Below the pieces are notes generated by a model, which searched no databases, was not told where the DNA came from, and saw only the letters and a program-made list of their open reading frames with translations. The position numbers were made by a program, and so were the translations under genes. Shown piece by piece: positions 7,967 to 14,467 of a stretch of DNA of 18,914 nt; the stretch's first letter is position 1, and each line of letters opens with the position of its first letter. Location: NCBI GenBank assembly GCA_017407305.1, contig JAFQWS010000023.1, positions 1 through 18,914 of the forward strand, read 5' to 3'. The stretch comes from Clostridia bacterium (GTDB lineage Bacteria > Bacillota > Clostridia > Christensenellales > CAG-314).

Positions 7967-8731
7967 TTACCAAAGCAAAATGGAAAGCAAAAAGGGAATT
8001 GTCATATAAAGGGCAAACCAATGTTGTTTGTCTTGCCCAAACAATTTTTGCACCAAACGTATGCCCAACAATCCCGACAAAAAGGCAACGACAAAGCCGG
8101 TCAAAAAGCAGTACCAAGGGATTGTGAAAGTGGTGTTGGAAGTTGCTACAAGTTCAGCCAAAGCACTTGCCAAAATTATGGGCAAGGACAACAAAAAGGA
8201 AAATTCCACGGCATCATTTTTGTCCACTTTCAGCAGTTTCAAAGTCGATATTGTGGTGCAACTTCTGGAAAGTCCGGGCAAGGTGGCAATGCCTTGAACA
8301 GCCCCGCAAACAAGAACAACCCAAGTGGGTTTTGCCCACAAAGGTTTGCTTTTTGACGTCGGCAAAAGGCTTGTCAGCCACAGCAAGATTGTCGTCAGTG
8401 CAAAACCTATCGTCAACAAATAGGGCTCAAAATGCGATTCGAGGACAAAAAGGCGCATCACAAGGGCAATGGGAAGTGTGCACAAGGTGGCAAATATAAT
8501 TCTGTGCAAACGGCGATTTTTCATAGGTTTTGCAAACAATTTTTTCACTTGTGGCAAAAAGCCGACCACCACCGACAAAGCCGTTGCCACGTGCAAAGTC
8601 ACGTCAAAAAGCAAGGTGGATTGGATGCAAAAAATTCTTTCTGCCAATTTCAAATGACCGGAGGAAGATATGGGCAAAAACTCGCTCAGTCCTTGCACAA
8701 GACCGAGAAAAATACTTTCAACAATTGTCAA
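7967..8731 (-). CDS. uppP: Undecaprenyl-diphosphate phosphatase (UppP/BacA family)
   Basis: This integral membrane enzyme removes a phosphate from undecaprenyl diphosphate so the lipid carrier can be reused for peptidoglycan synthesis; overexpression gives bacitracin resistance. The 254-residue product has about seven or eight hydrophobic segments. It carries both signature motifs: QGLSEFLPISSSGHL (13-27, E17) and GAVQGIATLPGLSRS (143-157, R156). In the second motif the residue after SRS is cysteine (C158), where most relatives have glycine. The start is TTG at 8731, five bases after a perfect AAAGGAG (8743-8737); no ATG lies nearby. A TATAAT on the minus strand at 8807-8802 may be its -10, but I see no good -35. 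It is transcribed divergently from ychF and ends at a shared two-way terminator. Confidence 0.95.
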   Translation of the reverse strand: MTIVESIFLGLVQGLSEFLPISSSGHLKLAERIFCIQSTLLFDVTLHVATALSVVVGFLPQVKKLFAKPMKNRRLHRIIFATLCTLPIALVMRLFVLESHFEPYLLTIGFALTTILLWLTSLLPTSKSKPLWAKPTWVVLVCGAVQGIATLPGLSRSCTTISTLKLLKVDKNDAVEFSFLLSLPIILASALAELVATSNTTFTIPWYCFLTGFVVAFLSGLLGIRLVQKLFGQDKQHWFALYMTIPFLLSILLW

Positions 8732-8736
8732 AACAA

Positions 8737-8743
8737 CTCCTTT
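8737..8743 (-). promoter_or_regulatory. Ribosome binding site that fixes the TTG start of uppP
   Basis: Read on the minus strand this is AAAGGAG, five bases before TTG at 8731-8729. The first codons after it match the family N-terminus (MTIVESIFLGLVQG), so the TTG is the real start. Confidence 0.85.
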
Positions 8744-8748
8744 TGTGG

Positions 8749-8777
8749 TTTACAATTACCACCAAATGTAGTAGAAT
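8749..8777 (+). promoter_or_regulatory. Probable promoter for ychF
   Basis: TTTACA (8749-8754), 17 bases, TAGAAT (8772-8777). Transcription would start near 8784 with a leader of about 55 bases. A second AT-rich stretch at 8799-8807 could hold another -10 on either strand, but it has no matching -35. Confidence 0.6.
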
Positions 8778-8838
8778 ATACGTTGTAAAAATTGATGGTA
8801 TATTATATGACCGACAATTCCGATAAAGGAGTACAAAA

Positions 8839-9933
8839 ATGAAATTAGGTGTCGTAGGTTTGCCCAACGTAGGCAAAAGCACGTTGTTCAATGCAATCAC
8901 AAAAGCAGGTGCAGAAGTTGCCAACTATCCTTTTTGCACAATTGAACCCAACGTAGGTGTGGTTGCTGTTCCCGATGAACGTTTGGACAAGCTTGCCTCC
9001 CTTTACAACAGCAAAAAAATCACCCCCACATTTTTGAGTTTCGTTGACATTGCAGGCTTGGTCAAAGGCGCAAGTCGTGGCGAAGGTTTGGGCAACAAAT
9101 TTTTGTCGCACATAAGAGAAGTTGATGCAATCGTACACGTTGTGCGTTGTTTTGACAATGGCGACATCACCCACGTTTCCGACAAAATTGATCCCGTTGA
9201 CGACATTGACACAATCAATTTGGAATTGGTCTTGGCAGACGTCAACAGCGTGGAAAATCGCCTTGCCCGTGCCAAAAACTCTGCAAAGGGTGGCGACAGA
9301 AAGCTCAAAGAAGAAGTTGTTTTTTGGGAAAAACTTCTTCAACACTTGCAAAACGGCAAATCGGTACGCACCTTTGATTTTGAAAACGACGAACAAAAGC
9401 AACTTGTTGCCGAAAGTTTCTTGCTCACCGACAAGCCTGTCATTTATGCAGCAAACATTTCCGAAGAAGACGTAGGCGTTGGCGAAAACGATTACGTCAA
9501 AGCTGTTCGCCAAAAGGCATTGGAAGAAAACGCCCAAACGTTGGTTATTTGCGCTCGTTTGGAAGCAGAAATTGCCTCTTTGTCCGACGAAGAAAAGCAA
9601 ATGTTTTTGGCTGACTATGGCATTAAACACAGTGGTTTGGACAGACTTGTGCAAACTTGCTACAAATTGTTGAATCTTGTCAGCTATCTCACGGCAGGGG
9701 AAAAGGAAACTCGTGCTTGGACAATTACCGAAGGAACAAAAGCACCCCAAGCAGCAGGAAAAATTCACAGCGACTTTGAAAAGGGCTTTATTCGTGCAGA
9801 AGTTTGCCCTTGGCAAACCTTGTTGGAATTGGGTGGATATACCAAGGCAAAAGAACAAGGCAAAGTAAGAAGTGAAGGCAAAGAATACGTCATGCAAGAC
9901 GGTGACGTAGTATTGTTTAGATTTAACGTCTAG
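8839..9933 (+). CDS. ychF: Redox-regulated ATPase YchF (OLA1 family)
   Basis: YchF is a universally conserved Obg-related P-loop protein that prefers ATP to GTP, binds ribosomes and modulates stress responses. The 364-residue length is normal. The G1 loop GLPNVGKST is at residues 7-15 and G3 DIAGL at 70-74. The G4 element is NISE at 206-209 rather than NKxD; this NxxE form is the known basis of the ATP preference. The C-terminal TGS domain begins around NLVSYLTAGEKETRAWTI and includes AAGKIHSDFEKGFIRAEV. The ATG at 8839 follows AAAGGAGT (8825-8832) by about seven bases. The gene stands alone between its own promoter and two successive hairpins. It contains no TTA, CTA or TCA codon after codon 3. 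Confidence 0.98.
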   Translation: MKLGVVGLPNVGKSTLFNAITKAGAEVANYPFCTIEPNVGVVAVPDERLDKLASLYNSKKITPTFLSFVDIAGLVKGASRGEGLGNKFLSHIREVDAIVHVVRCFDNGDITHVSDKIDPVDDIDTINLELVLADVNSVENRLARAKNSAKGGDRKLKEEVVFWEKLLQHLQNGKSVRTFDFENDEQKQLVAESFLLTDKPVIYAANISEEDVGVGENDYVKAVRQKALEENAQTLVICARLEAEIASLSDEEKQMFLADYGIKHSGLDRLVQTCYKLLNLVSYLTAGEKETRAWTITEGTKAPQAAGKIHSDFEKGFIRAEVCPWQTLLELGGYTKAKEQGKVRSEGKEYVMQDGDVVLFRFNV

Positions 9934-9945
9934 AATTTGTTTGAC

Positions 9946-9969
9946 AAAAAGCAAATTTTTTGCTTTTTT
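9946..9969 (+). terminator. AT-rich hairpin after ychF, possible terminator
   Basis: AAAAAGCAAA (9946-9955) and TTTGCTTTTT (9959-9968) are complementary with a three-base loop and lie 13 bases after the stop. Only two G:C pairs support it, so it is weak alone; the next hairpin may do most of the work. Confidence 0.5.
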
Positions 9970-10010
9970 AATACAGTAGGCATTTGCTTGCAAAAACCAA
10001 ATCAACTTGA

Positions 10011-10046
10011 AAAAGACACCTTTTGACAAACAAAGGGTGTTTTTTT
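10011..10046 (+). terminator. Rho-independent terminator downstream of ychF
   Basis: ACACCTTTT (10016-10024) pairs with AAAGGGTGT (10032-10040) with one G:U pair and a seven-base loop. It is flanked by AAAA on the left and TTTTTT (10041-10046) on the right, and it comes before the promoter of the next gene. Confidence 0.8.
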
Positions 10047-10072
10047 CTTCGGTATATTTTTTAATAAGAGTA

Positions 10073-10101
10073 TTGACTTTACCCAAGGTGTAGTGTAAAA
10101 T
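10073..10101 (+). promoter_or_regulatory. Promoter for the GPH-type transporter gene
   Basis: TTGACT (10073-10078), a 17-base spacer, TAAAAT (10096-10101), with an AT-rich region upstream. Transcription would start near 10108, giving a leader of only about 23 bases. Confidence 0.78.
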
Positions 10102-10130
10102 TTTTTTATTATAAATGGGAAATGTATAAA

Positions 10131-11717
10131 ATGACACAAAAGGTATCGTTAAAAAACAAATTGGCATTTGCAACGGGTGACATTTTTGGTGGTGGCTCTT
10201 TCAACGTCATCAACTTTTTGTTTACCGGATTTTTGTCGTTGGTGGTGGGTTTGCCCATGTTGTGGGTAAGCTTAATTTTGTTGCTCACAAAGGTATTTGA
10301 CGGCATCATCGACCCTTTCATTGGTGCAGTTACCGACGCCACCCAACCCAACAAGTTTGGCAAACGTCGCAAATACGTTTTGATATTTGCCCCCATTATG
10401 TTCGTTTGCTTTATTTTGCTGTTTTTTCCTTGGAATATGATTACCACCAGCGTGCCGTTGAAGGTGATTTTCGTCATCATTGTCTATTTGATGTACGCAA
10501 CGGCGCAATCTTTCATCTTGATTCCCTACTATTCCTTGTCCAGCGAGATGACGGATGACTTTGACCAACGCAACAGCGTCAACGCAGTTCGTGTGGCATT
10601 TTCCATTTTGTCATCACTTGTTTGCGTTGCAGTACCGGGTATGATAGCAAACCCTTCCCAAGCATCAATTGACGGTGGCGTGTGCTACGTTGTTATGTCC
10701 GTCATTTTTGGTGGATTGTTTATGATTTCCTTGATTTGCTGTGCTCTTTTCACAAGGGAACAGGTTGTCACCCCACCGGTCAAACGCAAGGTGAGTTTAA
10801 AAGAGTTTTTCAAACCTCTCAAACTCAAAACCTATCGCACCTATTTGGGGATGCAACTTTGCGCATCAATGGCAATGGCAATCATTTCCTCATTTATATT
10901 TATTTTCTTTGATTTTTATTTGCGACAAGACACCTACTTGGTTGCAACGTTAAATGGTGCAAGTCGTTTCCCCATTGCAACTGTGGCGGCTGCGTGTATG
11001 TTCGTTGTTCAAGCAGGTGCATTGCCTTTTTACTTGTGGCTCATCAAAAAGACCAACAAAAAGACAGCATACGTTGTTTCTGCTTTAATTTGGTCAATCA
11101 TTTTGGTGGTCTTGCTCTTGTTGCCTGCCGAAACAAAAGGCTCGGCAGTATTGGAAAACAACTCTGTTTCAACCACAAGTGGTGTTCCCAACTGGCTTAT
11201 TATCATCATTGGTTCGGCGTTGGGTGTTGGCGTATGTGGTGTGGTGTACGTACCTCACAGTTCGGTGGGCGACGTTGCCAATGTTGGACAACTTTATTTT
11301 GGAGAACGCACCGAAGGGGCATTTTCCGGCTTGACCAACTTCCTCAACACAACTGCACAAGCAATTGGTTTGGCAATTCCTCCTTTTGTAATGGGTTTTG
11401 TTGGCTATTTGGAAACAACCTACGTTTCCGTACAAGAGTACACTGCACAACAAGCCTACTTTGACAGCCTTTACAAAGCCACCGTTGGACAAAACGTTCA
11501 ACTTGTACCTTTAGCACAACCAGAGGGCGCACAAATTGCCATCAAACTTACCATCACGGTTTTGCCCATTGCCATTTTGATTGTAGGTTCGTTGTTGGCA
11601 AGAAACTATCGCCTGACACGTCAATCGCAACAACAAATTGTCCAATTGTGCCAAAACCCCGACCAAGACCAAGAACAAAAGAAAGCCCTTTTGCAATACC
11701 TTGGCGAAAAAATCTAA
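10131..11717 (+). CDS. MFS transporter, glycoside-pentoside-hexuronide:cation symporter type
   Basis: This is a polytopic membrane protein of 528 residues with about 12 hydrophobic segments, for example 25-55, 82-102, 105-130 and the last near ITVLPIAILIVGSLLA. The cytoplasmic loop after the second segment reads KVFDGIIDPFIGAVTDAT, then FGKRRKYVLI (residues 54-84). This is the D-P-x-x-G-x-x-x-D plus G-K/R-R-R signature of the GPH/MelB-like (MFS_2) family, which imports sugars with Na+ or H+. The substrate cannot be read from the sequence, and no sugar-metabolism gene sits nearby. The outer loop before the last segment is longer than usual, with TAQQAYFDSLYKATVGQN, and the tail is Gln-rich. 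ATG 10131 is chosen because GGGA (10117-10120) is ten bases away; an in-frame ATG at 10122 is only one base from it. Confidence 0.86.
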   Translation: MTQKVSLKNKLAFATGDIFGGGSFNVINFLFTGFLSLVVGLPMLWVSLILLLTKVFDGIIDPFIGAVTDATQPNKFGKRRKYVLIFAPIMFVCFILLFFPWNMITTSVPLKVIFVIIVYLMYATAQSFILIPYYSLSSEMTDDFDQRNSVNAVRVAFSILSSLVCVAVPGMIANPSQASIDGGVCYVVMSVIFGGLFMISLICCALFTREQVVTPPVKRKVSLKEFFKPLKLKTYRTYLGMQLCASMAMAIISSFIFIFFDFYLRQDTYLVATLNGASRFPIATVAAACMFVVQAGALPFYLWLIKKTNKKTAYVVSALIWSIILVVLLLLPAETKGSAVLENNSVSTTSGVPNWLIIIIGSALGVGVCGVVYVPHSSVGDVANVGQLYFGERTEGAFSGLTNFLNTTAQAIGLAIPPFVMGFVGYLETTYVSVQEYTAQQAYFDSLYKATVGQNVQLVPLAQPEGAQIAIKLTITVLPIAILIVGSLLARNYRLTRQSQQQIVQLCQNPDQDQEQKKALLQYLGEKI

Positions 11718-11729
11718 AAACAATCAACA

Positions 11730-11769
11730 AAAGGTGTGCTACGTTGTGTGGCACACCTTTAATTTTTCT
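11730..11769 (+). terminator. Rho-independent terminator of the transporter gene
   Basis: AAAGGTGTGC (11730-11739) and GCACACCTTT (11751-11760) form a perfect 10-bp stem with an 11-base loop. It is followed by AATTTTTCT and lies 12 bases after the stop codon. Confidence 0.88.
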
Positions 11770-11786
11770 CTCTTGACAACGGGGGG

Positions 11787-11815
11787 TTGCAATGCAAATT
11801 GTTTTGTGGTATAAT
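11787..11815 (+). promoter_or_regulatory. Promoter for the E2-like acyltransferase gene
   Basis: TTGCAA (11787-11792), a 17-base spacer, and TATAAT (11810-11815) with an extended -10 TGG immediately before it. Transcription would start near 11822, just ahead of the GGAGG ribosome site at 11825-11829. Confidence 0.85.
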
Positions 11816-11839
11816 CAACCAAATGGAGGCTTAAATTTT

Positions 11840-12790
11840 ATGTCAAAAAAGAGAATTGGCGCGTTTGAAGTGCCGGTAGATCCCATTTTCAAAATGATTT
11901 TGCAAATCATGCCTCATCGTTATGATGCAACAAACTTTTCTTTTATCAAATTGGATTGCACCAAGATTGACAAGTTCATTGCACAACAACGACAAGAAAC
12001 AGGTGTAACTTATACCTATATGGACGTGGTGCTTTCGGCAATCGTCCGTTGCTTGGCACGTTTTCCTCATCTCAACCGTTACGTTATGAACGGCAGACTT
12101 TACGAAAACTACAAAATAACTTCTTGTTTCACCATCAAAACCAAGTTGGACTATGACTCCATGGAAGAACAAGTACGAAAGGTTTTCAATGGCAACGAAA
12201 CCATTGCACAAATCAAAAGATGCATTGACGACGAAATTGCCACGTTGCGCAACCCTCAAAATGACAGCGACGCAACGGAAATGGCGCAAATGCTTTCCGG
12301 TTTGCCCATGTTTGCAATGAAAGCAGGGGTAGGCTTTTTGAAACGCAGTGACAAGAAAAATCGTTTTTTAAAACTTATAAAAGAAGTCAGTCCTTTCCAC
12401 TCTTCCTTTTGGTTGGCAAATTTGAAGTCGCTCAAAATGGATGCAGTTGCTCACCATTGTTACGACTTTGGCACAATCAGTTTGTTTTTCACCATTGGCA
12501 AAGAGCAATGGGAACCTGTCGTTGACGAAAACGGCGAAATCACAAAACGTTTGATGCTTCCCATGGGTTTGTCCATTGACGAGCGCATTTGTGATGGTTA
12601 CGCCATTTCCAAGGCTCTCAAAGGTTTGAAATTTCACATTGAAAACCCCGAAGTTTTGTTGGAAGAATTTCACAGCGAAAAGGTGGATGCTGAAATTGAA
12701 AAAGACAGAGTGGAGGCATTGAAACAGGCAGAAATTCAAGCAAAGAAACAAGCCAAGTTGGAAAGAAAAAATCGTCGCAAAAACAAATAA
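11840..12790 (+). CDS. Stand-alone 2-oxoacid dehydrogenase E2-type acyltransferase-fold protein, motif His replaced
   Basis: This 316-residue cytosolic protein resembles the catalytic domain of dihydrolipoamide acyltransferase (the chloramphenicol-acetyltransferase fold). It has no lipoyl domain and no peripheral-subunit-binding domain. Family-like segments are YTYMDVVLSAIVRCLARFPHLNRYV (about 54-79), FGTISLFFTIGK (about 214-225) and LSIDERICDGYAISKALKGL (about 244-263). The last aligns with the E2 active-site signature D-H-R-x-x-D-G; here the histidine is E248 while R249, D252 and G253 remain, so classical acyl transfer is doubtful. The C-terminus (about 277-316) is a charged, K/Q-rich, probably helical tail. 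The start at 11840 follows GGAGG by ten bases; an earlier ATG at 11792 lies inside the promoter. No pyruvate dehydrogenase gene is nearby. A sequestering, regulatory or other transferase role is possible. Confidence 0.72.
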   Translation: MSKKRIGAFEVPVDPIFKMILQIMPHRYDATNFSFIKLDCTKIDKFIAQQRQETGVTYTYMDVVLSAIVRCLARFPHLNRYVMNGRLYENYKITSCFTIKTKLDYDSMEEQVRKVFNGNETIAQIKRCIDDEIATLRNPQNDSDATEMAQMLSGLPMFAMKAGVGFLKRSDKKNRFLKLIKEVSPFHSSFWLANLKSLKMDAVAHHCYDFGTISLFFTIGKEQWEPVVDENGEITKRLMLPMGLSIDERICDGYAISKALKGLKFHIENPEVLLEEFHSEKVDAEIEKDRVEALKQAEIQAKKQAKLERKNRRKNK

Positions 12791-12834
12791 AAAAAACAAC
12801 ACCAAGTTTCAAATGAAACTTGGTGTTTTTTTAT
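12791..12834. terminator. Two-way terminator between the E2-like gene and ispDF
   Basis: AACACCAAGTTTC (12798-12810) and GAAACTTGGTGTT (12815-12827) form a perfect 13-bp stem with an AAAT loop. An A run (12791-12796) and a T run (12826-12832) flank it, so it can end transcripts from both convergent genes. Confidence 0.93.
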
Positions 12835-12856
12835 GGTTAAAAGTAGTGGTGTGCAA

Positions 12857-13906
12857 TTATCTAGCAAAACAGCACAAAACGTGTGCGTGTACTGCAACGG
12901 CTTTGTCTTGACCAATTTCGCCAATGCCTTCTGCCGTGGTGGCAGTTATGCCAATGTGACAGGGTTGGACGTTCAAAAAAGATGCAATGGTTTGTTTCAT
13001 TTGGTCAACGTATGGAGCCAAGTGCGGTGTTTGGGCGATTATCGCCAAACTCACCGACAAAACTTCCCCTTTCATTTTTTGCAAAATGTCGGTGACCTTT
13101 TTCAGCAACTTACTGCTGGCAACGTCAAGGTAGGTTAGGTCATTGTTGGGGAAAAGGTGTCCAATGTCCTTTTGATTGCAACAAGACAAAATGGCATCCA
13201 TCAATGCGTGCAAAACAACGTCGCCGTCCGAGTGTGCTACAAAAGACTTGTCGCAGTCAATTTTTACGCCACCCAACGTTATGCCACGTCCTGTCTTAAA
13301 TTTGTGAATATCGTATCCAACGCCACTTTTGAATATGGGCAAATCTTCTTTTGTCGTGATTTTTCCGTTGGATTGTTCTCCCTTTACAAAGTTGAGAGAG
13401 CCAAACTTTTCAAAGTAAAGCGTGCTTTCGTCCGTTTGACCGTGGGCATTTTCCAAGCAGTCCAAAAGTTGGCTTTTCAAAAACACTTGTGGCGTTTGCA
13501 CAAGTTTCAGTTTGCTTCTGTCAATGGGTTTGTCGTCCAAGTAAGCCGTATCTTTGCAGTCAACAAAGGGAATTGCGCATCCAAAAGTGGTGCATTGTTC
13601 CAAAAGGGTTGCAACAAGTGCCTTTGATGCAAAAGGACGTGCTCCGTCGTGAATTGCCACAACTTCGCCTTTTGCCACACAAAGTCCCGCCAACACCGAT
13701 TGTTGTCGTGTGTTGCCACCTTTAACAACTTCCACGCCTTGCCAACTTTCTTGACCGGTTGCAGTAACGACGATTATTTGGTCGCAAAGACCTCTAAACA
13801 AGTCTATGCTTCTTTCCAACACCGTTGCACCCCAAAGGTCAATGGACAATTTGTCTTGACCAAAGCGATTGCTTTGACCTGCCCCAACGATAATTGCCGA
13901 TTTCAT
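12857..13906 (-). CDS. ispDF: Bifunctional IspD-IspF: MEP cytidylyltransferase / MEcPP synthase
   Basis: This fusion carries two steps of the methylerythritol-phosphate route to isoprenoid precursors: CTP-dependent activation of MEP (IspD) and cyclisation to MEcPP (IspF). Of 349 residues, about 1-190 are IspD: GAGQSNRFGQDK (R14, K19), GGNTRQQSVLAGL, HDGARPF (86-92), TPQVF (138-142), TDEST and GKITTKEDL (K182). About 193-349 are IspF: GVGYDIHKF (metal ligands D199 and H201), HSDGDVVLHALMDAIL (H233), DIGHLFPN, AQTPHLAPY and TATTAEGIG. The IspD half is short beside the usual 220-230, but its key motifs are present. The intermediate IspE is not in this window. The ATG follows GGGTGA (13916-13911) and overlaps the rqcP stop as ATGA, so translation is coupled. 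uppP nearby uses a downstream product of this pathway. Confidence 0.95.
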   Translation of the reverse strand: MKSAIIVGAGQSNRFGQDKLSIDLWGATVLERSIDLFRGLCDQIIVVTATGQESWQGVEVVKGGNTRQQSVLAGLCVAKGEVVAIHDGARPFASKALVATLLEQCTTFGCAIPFVDCKDTAYLDDKPIDRSKLKLVQTPQVFLKSQLLDCLENAHGQTDESTLYFEKFGSLNFVKGEQSNGKITTKEDLPIFKSGVGYDIHKFKTGRGITLGGVKIDCDKSFVAHSDGDVVLHALMDAILSCCNQKDIGHLFPNNDLTYLDVASSKLLKKVTDILQKMKGEVLSVSLAIIAQTPHLAPYVDQMKQTIASFLNVQPCHIGITATTAEGIGEIGQDKAVAVHAHVLCCFAR

Positions 13907-14145
13907 TGTATCACCCTGTACAGCAATTGACTTTCTTCTTTTTTGACCGTTTCTTTCAGCATCAAAACTTCAAACACCAATTTGCCACTGGCAAAATGCA
14001 CGGCAACAACGTCTCCTACCGAAAGTTTGTAGGAGGGTTTTGCAACGCGCCCGTTGACTTCGATTTTGCCTGTGGAACAAGCCTCGTTGGCAATGGTGCG
14101 TCTTTTCAAAATTCGTGCTACTTTCAAAAATTTATCCAATCGCAT
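13903..14145 (-). CDS. rqcP: RqcP-type S4-domain RNA-binding protein (YabO/Hsp15 family)
   Basis: This is an 80-residue S4-domain protein. MRLDKFLKVARILKRRTIANEAC, then GKIEVNGRVAKPS and VGDVVAVHF, match Bacillus RqcP (YabO) closely across the whole length, including the tail VLMLKETVKKEE. RqcP binds the peptidyl-tRNA/50S complex and works with RqcH to add C-terminal alanine tails to stalled chains in ribosome-associated quality control. No rqcH is in this window. The ATG at 14145 is preceded by AAAAGGA about seven bases away. The stop overlaps the ispDF start (ATGA). In Bacillus this gene lies near pth-mfd with yabP, yabQ and divIC; here none of those neighbours is present. The Hsp15-like alternative is less likely given the short length and the KETVKKEE end. 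Confidence 0.9.
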   Translation of the reverse strand: MRLDKFLKVARILKRRTIANEACSTGKIEVNGRVAKPSYKLSVGDVVAVHFASGKLVFEVLMLKETVKKEESQLLYRVIQ

Positions 14146-14164
14146 AGTTTTTTCCTTTTGTATA

Positions 14165-14193
14165 AGTGTATCACAAACGCATCACAATTTCAA
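14165..14193 (-). promoter_or_regulatory. Promoter for rqcP-ispDF
   Basis: On the minus strand, TTGAAA (14193-14188), a 17-base spacer, and TACACT (14170-14165) with an extended -10 TGA directly before it. Transcription would begin near 14158, with a leader of about 12 bases holding the AAAGGA site. Confidence 0.7.
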
Positions 14194-14282
14194 CCTCTGT
14201 TTTTGCAAAATGATGGGCAAAACTACCAAAAATGAAAAAATAATTACAAAATTTTTTTTTAAAACCAAATAAAGTTTTTACG

Positions 14283-14311
14283 TTGACTATTGACTGCAAC
14301 TAGTTTATAAT
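14283..14311 (+). promoter_or_regulatory. Strong promoter for rpoB-rpoC
   Basis: TTGACT (14283-14288), exactly 17 bases, TATAAT (14306-14311). A second TTGACT at 14290-14295 is only ten bases from the -10 and cannot serve it. The AT tract at 14228-14280 could act as an UP element. Expected transcript start is near 14318. Confidence 0.85.
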
Positions 14312-14345
14312 AACAAATGTCGTATTTTCGGCAAAAAATAAAGCC

Positions 14346-14370
14346 CCTCTTTCCATAACCAAAAGAGAGG
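14346..14370 (+). promoter_or_regulatory. Hairpin in the rpoB leader masking an upstream ribosome site
   Basis: CCTCTTT (14346-14352) can pair with AGAGAGG (14364-14370) across an 11-base loop, with one G:U pair. The right arm is the GAGAGG ribosome site placed seven bases before the ATG at 14378. No T run follows, so this is not a terminator. Folding would hide the upstream start and leave AGAGG at 14456-14460 for the main start. Confidence 0.5.
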
Positions 14371-14467
14371 ACGAAATATGCTTGTTTATGGGCATACCAT
14401 AACACATATTTTGGCAAAAAGCAACAGGTTTAAACAAATTTTATTAAGAAAAAAAAGAGGTAAACCA

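Larger units (their letters stand above)
14146..14467. other. Divergent regulatory region between rqcP-ispDF and rpoB
   Basis: These 322 bases contain no separate gene. From left to right they hold a minus-strand promoter for rqcP-ispDF, a very AT-rich centre (14228-14280, with A and T runs) and a strong plus-strand promoter. The remainder is an rpoB leader of about 150 bases with a hairpin and an in-frame upstream ATG at 14378. The AT-rich block directly upstream of the rpoB -35 is placed like an UP element for alpha C-terminal domains. Confidence 0.75.

Noticed and set aside
8845..10173. 442-codon open frame on the minus strand covering ychF and the downstream gap
   Set aside because: Same cause as above; its composition is unnatural and it runs through the ychF terminators.
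11773..11778. Perfect TTGACA -35 box upstream of the E2-like gene
   Set aside because: It is 31 bases from the TATAAT at 11810, and nothing like a -10 lies 16-18 bases after it. TTGCAA at 11787 has the right spacing.
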